A stretch of 64,000 nt of DNA, taken from the NCBI RefSeq assembly GCF_016755875.1, contig NZ_BNED01000005.1:1984001-2048000 (forward strand), read 5' to 3'. The number at the start of each line of letters is the position of its first letter. The stretch's first letter is position 1. Positions 1 through 8,852 of this stretch are shown in pieces. The notes beneath the pieces were generated by a model that saw only the letters and a program-made list of their open reading frames with translations, searched no databases and was not told the DNA's origin. The position numbers and the translations under genes were made by a program. This DNA is from Streptomyces spororaveus (GTDB lineage: Bacteria; Actinomycetota; Actinomycetes; Streptomycetales; Streptomycetaceae).

Positions 1-551
1 GCCGAGTCGGTGGCGGCGAGGCGGGCGGTGAGCTCCTCCTCGGGCAGGGTGCCGGGGAGGATGGTCAGCACCTCCTCGCCCTCGACGAGCGGGGTGCCGA
101 GCCGGGCGGCGGCGGCGCTGACCGAGGTGACGCCGGGGATGACCTCGGCCTCGTAGCGGTCGGCGAGCCGCTTGTGCATGTGCATGTACGAGCCGTAGAA
201 GAGCGGGTCGCCCTCCGCGAGCACGGCCACGGTGCGGCCGGCGTCCAGGTGCGCGGCGAGCCGGGCGGCGGCGGCCTCGTAGAACTCCTCCATCGCGCCC
301 TGGTAGCCGCCGGGGTGGTCGGTGGTCTCGGTGGTGACCGGGTAGACCAGCGGTTCCTCGACGTGGTCGGCGCGCAGGTGCTTCGCGGCGATCGAGCGGG
401 CGATGGAACGGCCGTGGCGGGCGCTGTGGTAGGCGACGACGTCCGCCTCGCCGATCACCTCGACGGCGCGCAGGGTCATCAGCGACGGGTCGCCGGGGCC
501 GAGCCCGACCCCGTACAGACGGCCCTTGGCCTGTGCCTCGGGGGCGCTCAT
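1..551 (-). CDS. cobI: Precorrin-2 C20-methyltransferase, 3' end cut by window edge
   Basis: Only the N-terminal ~183 residues are in the window. The translation starts MSAPEAQAKGRLYGVGLGPG and shows the SAM/tetrapyrrole methylase glycine loop (GVGLGPGDPSLMTLRA, residues ~13-28) and the second family motif AEGDPLFYGSYMH. Family knowledge: these enzymes add the C20 methyl of the corrin ring using S-adenosylmethionine in the cytoplasm. The start ATG overlaps the stop of cobH by 4 bases (ATGA), so the genes are translationally coupled. In many streptomycetes this domain is fused to CobJ (C17-methyltransferase); the cut prevents telling whether that is so here. The neighbours cobH and cobG make the cob pathway assignment firm; CobL or CobM are less likely because the N-terminal sequence fits CobI. 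Confidence 0.9.
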   Translation of the reverse strand, partial: MSAPEAQAKGRLYGVGLGPGDPSLMTLRAVEVIGEADVVAYHSARHGRSIARSIAAKHLRADHVEEPLVYPVTTETTDHPGGYQGAMEEFYEAAAARLAAHLDAGRTVAVLAEGDPLFYGSYMHMHKRLADRYEAEVIPGVTSVSAAAARLGTPLVEGEEVLTILPGTLPEEELTARLAATDS

Positions 552-1195
552 TCGGCCACGCTCGCAATGGCGTTGACGGCGGCGGCGGCCATCGCGCTGC
601 CACCGCGCCGACCGCGCACGATCAGGTGGTCGAGCCCCGAGGGGTGGGCGGCGAGGGCGTCCTTGGACTCGGCGGCGCCGATGAAGCCGACGGGGACCCC
701 GATGACGGCGGCGGGGCGCGGAGCGCCCTCCTCGATCATCTCCAGCAGCCGGAACAGCGCGGTCGGCGCGTTGCCGACGGCGATCACCGAGCCCTCCAGC
801 AGCCCGCGGTCGCGCCAGACCTCCAGGGCGGCGGCGCTGCGCGTGGTGCCCATCTTCGCGGCGAGCTCCGGTACGGCCGGGTCGGAGAGCGTGCAGATCA
901 CGTCGTTGCCGGCGGGCAGCCGCTTACGGGTGACACCGCTGGCGACCATCTGCACGTCGCACAGGATCGGCGCGCCCGCCTCCAGCGCCGCGCGGGCGCG
1001 CAGCACGACCTCGGGCGTGAACCCGAGGTCCTGCGGGAGGTCGGTCATTCCGCAGGCGTGGATCATGCGCACCGCGACCTGGGCGACCGTGTCGGGCAGC
1101 CCGGAGAGGTCCGCCTCGGCGCGGATCGTGGCAAAGGACTGGCGGTAGATGGCCGCGCCGTCCTTCTCGTACTCAAACACGGTGTACTCGCTCAT
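548..1195 (-). CDS. cobH: Precorrin-8X methylmutase
   Basis: This 215-residue protein has the usual CobH length. It should isomerise precorrin-8X to hydrogenobyrinic acid by moving a methyl group from C11 to C12. The conserved segment VRMIHACGMTD lies at residues ~42-52, and His46 matches the catalytic histidine of the family. The C-terminal GVPVGFIGAAESK is the other family signature. ATG at 1195 is chosen because it overlaps the cobG stop in an ATGA junction, and the stop overlaps the cobI start in the same way. The gene is therefore the middle member of a cobG-cobH-cobI operon. A longer open frame upstream is antisense noise within cobG. Confidence 0.95.
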   Translation of the reverse strand: MSEYTVFEYEKDGAAIYRQSFATIRAEADLSGLPDTVAQVAVRMIHACGMTDLPQDLGFTPEVVLRARAALEAGAPILCDVQMVASGVTRKRLPAGNDVICTLSDPAVPELAAKMGTTRSAAALEVWRDRGLLEGSVIAVGNAPTALFRLLEMIEEGAPRPAAVIGVPVGFIGAAESKDALAAHPSGLDHLIVRGRRGGSAMAAAAVNAIASVAE

Positions 1196-2529
1196 TTCTT
1201 CACTACGTCGGGGTCGGTGCGGGCGTCCGCGAGTGCCGCGGCAAGTTCGGAGGGCCGTACGTCGTCGCGTACGGGGCGGCCGGGCGCGGCGAGCCGGTAT
1301 CCGGAGCCGGTGGCGACCAGGTCCACCCAGGCGGTGCCGCGCGGGTGTCCGCAGCGGCGCTCGCAGCCGGACCAGTGCACGGGCAGCGGACCCCGCGCGA
1401 GGTCGGCGACGGCGCGCGCGTCGGCGCGTACGTCCGCGCGGGACTTCGCGCACCCGGGGCGCCCGGTACAGGCGGTGACGGACTGCCAGGGGCTGTCGGG
1501 GGCGAGGACCAGCCCGGCGTCCTCGATCCGGCCGGCCCCGTTCCCGCCCACCGAGGGCAGGACGACGCTGCGCCACGGGGTGACGCGCAGCCGGCCGCTC
1601 CCGTCCTCGTCCGCGACCCGTACCAGGACCCGCCACTGGGCGGAACCGAGCCGGCCGAGCGGGGGCAGCACGCACAGGGTGGCGCGGCCGTCGTGCCCGG
1701 CCGACCGCCCCGGCCGGGGCGGGGCCGCGTACGGCCGGCGCGGGGCGCCGGCGGGCGTGGCGGCGATCCCGGCGGCGCCGAGGCGCCGGACGAACTCGGC
1801 GGTTTCCAGGGCGTGTTCGGCGGGGAGTTCGGAGACCCGCCAGGCCTGGGTGCCCGCGGCAGCGACGGCGTCGAGGAAGTACCGGGCGGCCGACAGGGCC
1901 GCCCGGGGGGTGTCCCGTCCGGCGAGCTCCACGGCGTCGGCGGCGCGGCCCAGCCGGACCAGCGCCCGGCCCTCGGGACGGCCGAGCACGGTCACGTCGG
2001 GGCCGAGCGAGGCCACGTCCCCGCGCCCGTCGTCGAAGGCGAACAGGAACCGCCCGGACAGCGCGGCCGCCCAGGGGCTCGCGCACAGCAGCCGGTCGAA
2101 CTCCATGGCCCAGGCCAGCGCGTCGGGCCGGGCCGGATCCCGGGGTCCGTCCGGTCCGTCCGGGCCGTCCAAGCCGGACATGGGCGTGGCCACGATGTTC
2201 CGTACCCGCTCATGACTCGGTGCGGGAAGCAGCCCGGCCCCGTCCAGCAGCTCCGCGAGCCCGGCGCCGCAGCCGTCGGCGAGCCCGCGCAGCTGCACGT
2301 TGCCGCGCGAGGTCAGCTCCAGGTGCCCGTCACCGAACCGGTCGGCGGCGAGCGCCAGCGCCTCGGCCTGCCGCACGGTGAGCAGCCCGCCCGGCAACCG
2401 GACCCGCGCCAGGAACCCGTCGTCCGCCGCGTGCAGCCGCAGCGCGCCCGGGCAGGCGTCACCGCGCTCCCGTATGACGGGTTCGTCCCGCGATGCGGCG
2501 GAGGGGGGCTGGGGCATGGCCGCGAGCAT
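1192..2529 (-). CDS. cobG: Precorrin-3B synthase (CobG-like sulfite/nitrite reductase fold)
   Basis: This ~445-residue protein contains two nitrite/sulfite reductase ferredoxin-like repeats. The first starts around RGDACPGALRLHAADDGFLARVRLPGG. The 4Fe-4S ligands are visible late in the protein as CTGRPGC followed by CERRC. Family knowledge: CobG hydroxylates precorrin-3A with O2 in the aerobic B12 route, which agrees with the CobN-type late chelatase next door. ATG at 2529 (MLAAMPQ) is chosen on the typical family N-terminus; ATG at 2517 is equally possible and neither has a strong Shine-Dalgarno sequence. The 3' end overlaps cobH by 4 bases. Upstream codons to 2772 are low-complexity and not supported. 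Confidence 0.9.
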   Translation of the reverse strand: MLAAMPQPPSAASRDEPVIRERGDACPGALRLHAADDGFLARVRLPGGLLTVRQAEALALAADRFGDGHLELTSRGNVQLRGLADGCGAGLAELLDGAGLLPAPSHERVRNIVATPMSGLDGPDGPDGPRDPARPDALAWAMEFDRLLCASPWAAALSGRFLFAFDDGRGDVASLGPDVTVLGRPEGRALVRLGRAADAVELAGRDTPRAALSAARYFLDAVAAAGTQAWRVSELPAEHALETAEFVRRLGAAGIAATPAGAPRRPYAAPPRPGRSAGHDGRATLCVLPPLGRLGSAQWRVLVRVADEDGSGRLRVTPWRSVVLPSVGGNGAGRIEDAGLVLAPDSPWQSVTACTGRPGCAKSRADVRADARAVADLARGPLPVHWSGCERRCGHPRGTAWVDLVATGSGYRLAAPGRPVRDDVRPSELAAALADARTDPDVVKK

Positions 2530-2650
2530 ACCCACGATTGCGACCCCCGGACCTGTGTCCGTCACCACCCCGACCAGCGATTCCGTCCCCGCCGCCGCGC
2601 ACGCCACTCCCCCGGCCCCACCCGCCCCGCCGCCCGGTACACCCCCCCCC

Positions 2651-2700
2651 GCCGGCGTTTGAGGCGCGGGGCCCGGGGCAGAGCCCCGGCAACGGCGCCG
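2651..2700. repeat. Intergenic palindromic repeat
   Basis: This lies in the non-coding stretch 2530-2800, which also has a run of C residues at ~2642-2650. The element contains GCGTTTGAGG followed by a GC hairpin, CCGGGGC (2673-2679), loop AGA, GCCCCGG (2683-2689). From general knowledge this resembles a short palindrome scattered between Streptomyces genes. A related copy lies at 37089-37140. Nothing else is recognised in 2530-2800 apart from the cobG promoter that must lie there. Confidence 0.5.
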
Positions 2701-2804
2701 CACCCACAAGCCGCCCCGCCCCACCCCTTCGGAGCCGGCCGCCACCCCGGCGGGAGCCACCAGCCACCCCACCCACCCCGGCGGGAGCCGCTCGCCCCTA
2801 AGAT

Positions 2805-2985
2805 GACCTTCCGGCGGACCATACGGCCCGCCGTCGCCGAGGACGGCGACATGGGAGGAAGCCCGGTGCGATTCCGGCGCGGTCCCGCCACTGTGAACCC
2901 CGCGGAGCGATCCGGCGACCGGGGTGAGTCAGGAACTCCCGCTGTCCTCACACTGCCCGGGGCGCGGAAACCCCGAGGAAGGCCT
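2805..2985 (+). promoter_or_regulatory. Cobalamin riboswitch in the cobN leader
   Basis: Two conserved blocks are visible in the right order: a GGAAGCCCGGTGCGATTCCG-like core leading into CGCGGTCCCGCCACTGTG (GCCACTGTG at 2887-2895), then the B12-box-like GAGTCAGGAACTCCC at 2926-2940. These are hallmarks of the cobalamin riboswitch, which in the ligand-bound state lowers expression of the downstream gene. The element is oriented toward cobN and ends just before its ribosome binding site, so translational control is plausible. The outer boundaries are approximate because the P1 stem was not resolved. No second copy faces the divergent cobGHI genes. Confidence 0.92.
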
Positions 2986-2993
2986 GCCGCCGC

Positions 2994-5900
2994 ATGATCC
3001 TGCTGCTGTCGACGTCCGACACCGATCTGCTCAGCGCCCGCGCAGCGAACACGGCGGACGGCCCCGTCCCGTACCGGTTCGCGAACCCCTCCCGTCTCCC
3101 CCTCGACGACCTGCCCGGCCTCCTCGACGGGGTCGACCTGGTCGTCGTACGCCTCCTCGGCGGCCTCCGCGCCTGGCAGGACGGCCTCGACCTGCTGCTG
3201 GCCCCCGGCCAGACCCGCCCGGTCGTGGTGCTGACCGGTGAACAGGCTCCGGACGCCCAGCTCATGGAGGCCTCCACGGTCCCCATCGGCATCGCGGCCG
3301 AGGCCCACGGCTACCTCGCCCACGGCGGCCCCGCCAACCTGGACCAGCTGGCCCGGTTCCTCTCCGACACCGTGCTCCTCACCGGCCACGGCTTCGAGCC
3401 CCCGGCGGCCTCCCCCACCTGGGGCCCGCTGGAGCGCACCCCGCAGCGCGCCGAGGGCCCGCGGATCGCGGTGCTCTACTACCGCGCCCACCAGATGAGC
3501 GGCAACACCTCCTTCGTACACGCCCTGTGCGAGGCGATCGAGGGCCACGGCGCCCAGGCGCTGCCGCTGTACGTGTCCTCCTTGCGCACGCCCGAGCCGG
3601 AGCTGATCGCCGCGCTGGAATCGGCCGACGCGGTCGTCACCACGGTCCTTGCGGCCGGCGGCACCAAGCCCGCCACCGCCTCGGCGGGCGGCGACGACGA
3701 GTCCTGGGACGCGGGCGCGCTCGCGGGTCTCGGCGTGCCGATCCTGCAGGCCCTGTGCCTGACCGGGTCGCGTGCCGCCTGGGAGGAGAACGACGAGGGC
3801 CTGTCCCCGCTGGACGCCGCCACGCAGGTCGCGGTGCCCGAGTTCGACGGCCGTCTGATCACCGTCCCGTTCTCCTTCAAGGAGCTCGACGAGGACGGCC
3901 TGCCCGCCTACGTGGCCGACCCCGAGCGGGCCGCCCGGGTCGCGGGGATCGCCGTACGGCACGCCCGGCTGCGGCACATCGACCGCCGCGACAAGAAGGT
4001 CGCGCTGGTCCTGTCCGCGTACCCGACCAAGCACTCGCGCATCGGCAACGCGGTCGGCCTCGACACTCCCGCCAGTGCCGTGGAGCTGCTGCGCACCCTC
4101 ATCGCGGGCGGCTACGACTTCGGGCCGACCGAGGACATCCCCGGTCTGGTCTCCGGCGACGGCGACGAGCTGATCCGCGCCCTGATCGAGGCCGGCGGCC
4201 ACGACCAGGACTGGCTGACCGAGGAGCAGCTGGCCCGCAACCCGGTCCGGATCCCGGCCGCCGACTACAAGCGGTGGTTCGCGGAGCTCCCGGCCGAGCT
4301 GCGCGACAGCGTGACCGAGCACTGGGGCGAGGCCCCGGGCAACATGTTCGTGGACCGCTCGGCGAACCCGGAGGGCGACATCGTCCTCGCCGCCCTGCGC
4401 CGCGGGAACCTGCTGATCCTGATCCAGCCGCCGCGCGGCTTCGGCGAGAACCCGATCGCGATCTACCACGACCCGGACCTGCCGCCGTCGCACCACTACC
4501 TGGCCGCGTACCGCTGGATCCAGGCGCGTGCCGAGGACGGCGGCTTCGGCGCCGACGCGATGATCCACCTGGGCAAGCACGGCAACCTGGAATGGCTGCC
4601 GGGCAAGAACGCGGGCCTGTCCGCGGCCTGCGCCCCGGACGCCGCGCTCGGTGACCTGCCCCTCATCTACCCGTTCCTGGTGAACGACCCGGGCGAGGGC
4701 ACGCAGGCCAAGCGCCGCGTGCACGCCACGCTGGTCGACCACCTGGTGCCGCCGATGGCGCGCGCGGAGTCGTACGGCGACATCGCGCGCCTGGAGCAGC
4801 ACCTGGACGAGTACGCGCAGATCTCCGCCATGGACCCGGCGAAGCTGCCGGCCATCCGGGCCCAGATCTGGACCCTGATCCAGGCGGCCAAGCTCGACCA
4901 CGACCTGGGTCTGGAGGAGCGTCCGGACGACGACGGCTTCGACGACTTCCTGCTGCACGTCGACGGCTGGCTGTGCGAGGTCAAGGACGCCCAGATCCGT
5001 GACGGTCTGCACGTCCTGGGCGCCGCGCCGACGGGCGAGTCCCGGGTCAACCTGGTCCTCGCGATCCTGCGCGCCCGCCAGATCTGGGGTGGTACGACGG
5101 CCCTGCCGGGTCTGCGCGAGGCGCTCGGACTGGACGAGTCCAAGGCCACCCGTACGTCCGCGGACACGGTCGAGGAGCAGGCCCGCGCGCTGGTCCAGGC
5201 GATGGAGGACGCGAACTGGTCCCTCGACGCCGTGCCCTCGGTCGCGGCCGGGCACTCGGCGGACGTGGCGGCCGTCCTGTCCTTCGCGGCCCGCGAGGTG
5301 GTGCCGCGCCTGGCCGGCACCACGGACGAGATCGCGCACGTGGTCGCGGCCCTGGACGGCCGTTTCATCCCGGCGGGCCCCTCCGGCTCCCCGCTCCGCG
5401 GTCTGGTCAACGTCCTGCCGACGGGCCGCAACTTCTACTCGGTCGACCCGAAGGCCGTCCCCTCCCGCCTCGCGTGGGAGACGGGCCAGGCGCTGGCCGA
5501 ATCGCTCCTCACCCGCTACCGCACCGACAACGGCGCGTGGCCGGCCTCGGTCGGCCTGTCCCTCTGGGGCACCAGCGCGATGCGCACGTCGGGCGACGAC
5601 GTGGCGGAAGCCCTCTCCCTCCTCGGTGTCCGCCCGGTCTGGGACGAGGCCTCGCGTCGCGTCACCGGCCTGGAGCCGATCCCGCTGGAGGAGCTCGGCC
5701 GCCCCCGCATCGATGTGACGCTCCGTATCTCGGGCTTCTTCCGGGACGCGTTCCCGCACGTCATCGGCCTGCTCGACGACGCGGTGCGGCTGGCGGCCTC
5801 GCTGGACGAGCCCGCCTCGGACAACTACATCCGGGCCCACGCCCAGGCGGACCTGGCCGAGCACGGCGACGAGCGGCGCGCGACGACCCGTATCTTCGGC

Positions 5901-6611
5901 TCGCGCCCGGGCACCTACGGCGCCGGCATCCTCCAGCTGATCGACTCCCGCGACTGGCGCACCGACGCCGACCTCGCGGAGGTCTACACGGTGTGGGGCG
6001 GTTACGCGTACGGCCGCGGCCTCGAAGGACGCCCCGCCCGGGACGAGATGGAGACGGCCTACAAGCGCATCACGGTCGCGGCGAAGAACACCGACACGCG
6101 CGAGCACGACATCGCCGACTCGGACGACTACTTCCAGTACCACGGCGGCATGGTGGCCACGGTCCGCGCCCTGCGCGGCACGGCCCCGGAGGCGTACATC
6201 GGCGACTCCACCCGCCCGGAGACGGTCAAGACCCGCACCCTGGTCGAGGAGACCTCGCGCGTCTTCCGCGCCCGCGTCGTGAACCCCAAGTGGATCGAGG
6301 CGATGCGCCGCCACGGCTACAAGGGCGCCTTCGAGCTCGCGGCGACGGTGGACTACCTCTTCGGCTACGACGCCACGACGGGCGTGGTCGCGGACTGGAT
6401 GTACGACAAGCTCACCGAGACGTACGTCCTGGACCCGACGAACCGCGCCTTCCTGGAGGAGGCCAACCCCTGGGCCCTGCACGGCATCGCGGAGCGCCTG
6501 CTGGAGGCCGAGTCGCGCGGCATGTGGGAGAAGCCGGACCCGCAGATCCTCGAATCCCTGCGCCAGGTCTACCTGGACACGGAGGGCAACCTGGAGGGCG
6601 AGTCCGAGTAG
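2994..6611 (+). CDS. cobN: Cobaltochelatase subunit CobN
   Basis: This 1205-residue protein has the normal size for the large subunit of the aerobic ATP-dependent cobalt chelatase (CobNST), which inserts cobalt into hydrogenobyrinic acid a,c-diamide. The family signature HLGKHGNLEWLPGKNAG is at residues ~524-540, and an N-terminal Rossmann-like region and the C-terminal CobN/BchH core run the whole length. BchH of chlorophyll synthesis is the only close alternative; the riboswitch and neighbouring cobG, cobH and cobI exclude it. The ATG at 2994 follows GAGGAAGG at 2975-2982. Its leader holds the cobalamin riboswitch, so expression should fall when B12 is plentiful. A strong hairpin follows the stop. 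Confidence 0.96.
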   Translation: MILLLSTSDTDLLSARAANTADGPVPYRFANPSRLPLDDLPGLLDGVDLVVVRLLGGLRAWQDGLDLLLAPGQTRPVVVLTGEQAPDAQLMEASTVPIGIAAEAHGYLAHGGPANLDQLARFLSDTVLLTGHGFEPPAASPTWGPLERTPQRAEGPRIAVLYYRAHQMSGNTSFVHALCEAIEGHGAQALPLYVSSLRTPEPELIAALESADAVVTTVLAAGGTKPATASAGGDDESWDAGALAGLGVPILQALCLTGSRAAWEENDEGLSPLDAATQVAVPEFDGRLITVPFSFKELDEDGLPAYVADPERAARVAGIAVRHARLRHIDRRDKKVALVLSAYPTKHSRIGNAVGLDTPASAVELLRTLIAGGYDFGPTEDIPGLVSGDGDELIRALIEAGGHDQDWLTEEQLARNPVRIPAADYKRWFAELPAELRDSVTEHWGEAPGNMFVDRSANPEGDIVLAALRRGNLLILIQPPRGFGENPIAIYHDPDLPPSHHYLAAYRWIQARAEDGGFGADAMIHLGKHGNLEWLPGKNAGLSAACAPDAALGDLPLIYPFLVNDPGEGTQAKRRVHATLVDHLVPPMARAESYGDIARLEQHLDEYAQISAMDPAKLPAIRAQIWTLIQAAKLDHDLGLEERPDDDGFDDFLLHVDGWLCEVKDAQIRDGLHVLGAAPTGESRVNLVLAILRARQIWGGTTALPGLREALGLDESKATRTSADTVEEQARALVQAMEDANWSLDAVPSVAAGHSADVAAVLSFAAREVVPRLAGTTDEIAHVVAALDGRFIPAGPSGSPLRGLVNVLPTGRNFYSVDPKAVPSRLAWETGQALAESLLTRYRTDNGAWPASVGLSLWGTSAMRTSGDDVAEALSLLGVRPVWDEASRRVTGLEPIPLEELGRPRIDVTLRISGFFRDAFPHVIGLLDDAVRLAASLDEPASDNYIRAHAQADLAEHGDERRATTRIFGSRPGTYGAGILQLIDSRDWRTDADLAEVYTVWGGYAYGRGLEGRPARDEMETAYKRITVAAKNTDTREHDIADSDDYFQYHGGMVATVRALRGTAPEAYIGDSTRPETVKTRTLVEETSRVFRARVVNPKWIEAMRRHGYKGAFELAATVDYLFGYDATTGVVADWMYDKLTETYVLDPTNRAFLEEANPWALHGIAERLLEAESRGMWEKPDPQILESLRQVYLDTEGNLEGESE

Positions 6612-6632
6612 CCCTCACGGAACGGAGCACAG

Positions 6633-6672
6633 GCCGTCCCCCTCACCCAGCCACTGGGGTGAGGGGGACGGC
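6633..6672. terminator. Bidirectional hairpin terminator after cobN
   Basis: GCCGTCCCCCTCACCC (6633-6648) is perfectly complementary to 6657-6672 with an 8-base loop. This 16-bp stem sits between the convergent cobN and the small gene at 6725-6946 and is followed by TTCCCTC on the plus strand. Confidence 0.9.
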
Positions 6673-6724
6673 TTCCCTCGTTCGGGCCCGCGCACCCCGA
6701 GCACGCGGACCCGGCACCGCGTAC

Positions 6725-6946
6725 CTACGCCTTGACGGTCTGGTTCAGCGCGACGAGCGCCTGGGCCCAGCGGACGTACTTCAGCTGTCCGAAGTCGGCG
6801 ACGGTCTTGACCCCGAACGCCTGGTGCAGCAGCTTGCCGTCCTCGTCGCTGACACCCTTCAGCGCGGCGACGGGAGCCGCGAGCACCTCGGCGAGCGGCT
6901 TGTCGGCCCACGCCTTGTCGAGCACCTTGTCCAGATCGATCGCCAT
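6725..6946 (-). CDS. Small conserved helical protein of unknown function
   Basis: The 73-residue protein reads MAIDLDKVLDKAWADKPLAE at its start. It is predicted all-helical and has no signal peptide or membrane segment. The part AALKGVSDEDGKLLHQAFGV, continuing KTVADFGQLKYVRWAQAL, resembles a helix-hairpin-helix-like sequence often seen in short actinomycete proteins; that comparison is by eye only. Coding is supported by a clean start at 6946, preceded on the minus strand by GAGAGGGACGGTC (AGGGA about 9 bases from the ATG), and by ordinary streptomycete codon bias. It converges on cobN and shares its terminator. No function is proposed. Confidence 0.75.
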   Translation of the reverse strand: MAIDLDKVLDKAWADKPLAEVLAAPVAALKGVSDEDGKLLHQAFGVKTVADFGQLKYVRWAQALVALNQTVKA

Positions 6947-7036
6947 GACCGTCCCTCTCGGAATACCGAAACGAATATCGGGGCAAACCTAACCCAATCC
7001 GACAATCACCCCACGCTCCGACACCCCGCCGGTGTG

Positions 7037-8551
7037 TCAGGAGATGTGCTCGATCCGCTTGCCGTCGACCAGGTACGCCGGAAGGTGCGGCAGTTCCGGG
7101 CCGAGCGGGAAACCCTGGTCGTGGGCGAGGCAGGCCATGGCGAGCGGCCCGAGCGCCACGTGGGCGCGCGGCGCCGCGGACCCTTCCCAGTAGCCGCCGT
7201 GTTCCGCGAGGGCCTCGGCGAGCGCTTCGCCGAAGGCGTCGTGGTCCCGCGTGAAGAGGCGGTGGAAGAGCGAGACCGGCTGGAAGTCGACGCGGTTGAC
7301 GAACTCGTCCGGCGAGTGGGTCAGCGTCTCGGGCAGGGACGACTGCATGGTGGCGAGCAGCTTCTCCACGACGGCGTCGGCGGAGCCGCTCGCGGAGAGG
7401 TAGGTCTGCAGGGTGTCGATCCAATGCAGGACGTAGGCGTCGACGGTGTCGTCCTGCCGGAGCGTCTCCAGCGGGACCCCGCACAGCCGGGCGACCCGGT
7501 CGTGCGCGCGGCACACGAGCGCGACGTAGAGGGCGTCGAGCCAGGCGCGGGCGTCCGCGGGCGGGGCCGCGGGCGTGGCGGGCAACTGCACGGCGCCCTG
7601 CTCGCCCAGGTACCACTGCTCCGGCCCGGCTCCGGTGAACAGCGCGGAGCCGAGCCGCACCGACGACTCCCACGCGTCCCACGTGACGACGTCGGAGGCG
7701 TGGGGATCGGCGGCGCAGCGGACGTGGGCGAGCGCCAGCGCGGAGGCGAAGGCGTCGCCGAGCCCCGACGGCTCGTGCGCGAGCCGGGCTATCGACTCGG
7801 CGGTCGCGGTGGCGAGCCCGTCGGGTTCCGGGGCTTGCTCCGAGCCGGGGGTGGCGATCCGGCCGGCCCGGTCGAGGCGGACCAGCCCCTTCATCAGGCC
7901 GAGCAGCTGCTGCGGCGGCTGCAGCGACAGCGTGCGCGTGTCCTCGTCGACGACGGTGAGCGAGGTCAGGCCGCCCCGGTGCCACCAGTAGACGCGCGGC
8001 GACAGGGGCCCGGGCCCGTCCTCGTAGGCGCCCAGGGCGTACGCGGCCAGGTCGTTGAGGGCGTCCACCACCGAGCCGTCGGCGATCGGGTGGTAGGCCA
8101 GCAGGTGCCGGGTGGGGACGACGACGAGGGCGCCGGCGTGCGGCAGCGACTCGCCGGTGACCTGCCGTGCCAGTTCCCCCAGGTACAGCGCCTTGGAGGC
8201 CACGAAGTGCGAGTCGCCGAAGACGGAGTGCAGCGTGGCCCGCCCCTCGACGGGCACGTCCTCGTACGTGACGGGTGCGCGCAGCAGGTTGGCGCGCGCC
8301 GCCTGCCCCAGCCGATCGAGCCCGACGCGCTCCACGTCCCCGTCGGTGAGGACGCGCACGCTGGCCGGCCCGTCGAGGGCGTAGGCGAAGACGAGCCCGT
8401 CGGCGACGAGCCGGGCATAGCGCAGACTGGCGATCACCTCCGGGCTGAGCGAGTCATGGGCCAACAGCCGGGCATGCACCCCGCGCAGCAGCTCCTCGGC
8501 GCTCTCGCCGCCGTGACCGGTAGTGGATTCAGGGGAGTTGTCTTGATTCAC
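7037..8551 (-). CDS. Imm49-family immunity-type protein with an extra N-terminal half
   Basis: This 504-residue cytosolic protein has two halves. The C-terminal ~250 residues carry features I recognise from the Imm49 family: WDAWESSVRLGSALF, CRAHDRVARLCGVPLETLR, HWIDTLQTYL and the terminal GPLAMACLAHDQGFPL. Imm49 proteins alone are about 250 residues. The N-terminal half (HSVFGDSHFVASKALYL, VVPTRHLLAYHPI) loosely resembles DUF1444/YtpQ-type sequences; that is a weaker guess. Family knowledge: Imm49 proteins are predicted antidotes to polymorphic toxins. No toxin gene is adjacent, so it may be an orphan antidote or have another role. The GTG at 8551 (VNQDNSPE) is chosen because codons further upstream look non-coding. 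Confidence 0.75.
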   Translation of the reverse strand: MNQDNSPESTTGHGGESAEELLRGVHARLLAHDSLSPEVIASLRYARLVADGLVFAYALDGPASVRVLTDGDVERVGLDRLGQAARANLLRAPVTYEDVPVEGRATLHSVFGDSHFVASKALYLGELARQVTGESLPHAGALVVVPTRHLLAYHPIADGSVVDALNDLAAYALGAYEDGPGPLSPRVYWWHRGGLTSLTVVDEDTRTLSLQPPQQLLGLMKGLVRLDRAGRIATPGSEQAPEPDGLATATAESIARLAHEPSGLGDAFASALALAHVRCAADPHASDVVTWDAWESSVRLGSALFTGAGPEQWYLGEQGAVQLPATPAAPPADARAWLDALYVALVCRAHDRVARLCGVPLETLRQDDTVDAYVLHWIDTLQTYLSASGSADAVVEKLLATMQSSLPETLTHSPDEFVNRVDFQPVSLFHRLFTRDHDAFGEALAEALAEHGGYWEGSAAPRAHVALGPLAMACLAHDQGFPLGPELPHLPAYLVDGKRIEHIS

Positions 8552-8852
8552 CCCCCGAACCCTACGAGACGCCTGCGTATCTCCCGCAGCAGCCCCGACC
8601 CGCGGCGCAATCCCTCGAACGGGGGCATCGCCACCTGCGGGTGGTTCGAACGCCGGGTCTCCGCGCGGCTCATGGGGTCCGGAGTGTCGTCGCAACTGTG
8701 TGCGGGCATTCGTCCCCCGGGCCCCGTGACGCCGCTCTGAGCAGCCACGTTCTTGCGGCGTCAGTTCGCGGCCGCAGCGCCTCGGGAGGAATCTTGCGAT
8801 CCGTACACGTTCATGTGGTGTTCGACCCGACACCGGGCGGAGGTGGCCGCGC
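8552..8852. other. Divergent promoter region between the Imm49-type gene and the ABC transporter
   Basis: About 300 bases without a credible gene. An antisense reading frame continues through it but has no family resemblance. The ABC gene's ribosome binding site (GGAGGTGG, ~8837) lies at the right end. No clear -35/-10 pair or palindrome was found. Confidence 0.5.

Noticed and set aside
2562..6482. A 1300-codon open frame antisense to cobN
   Set aside because: It is a by-product of GC-rich third positions opposite a clear cobN gene. Its translation is Arg/Gly/Val-rich with no family features.
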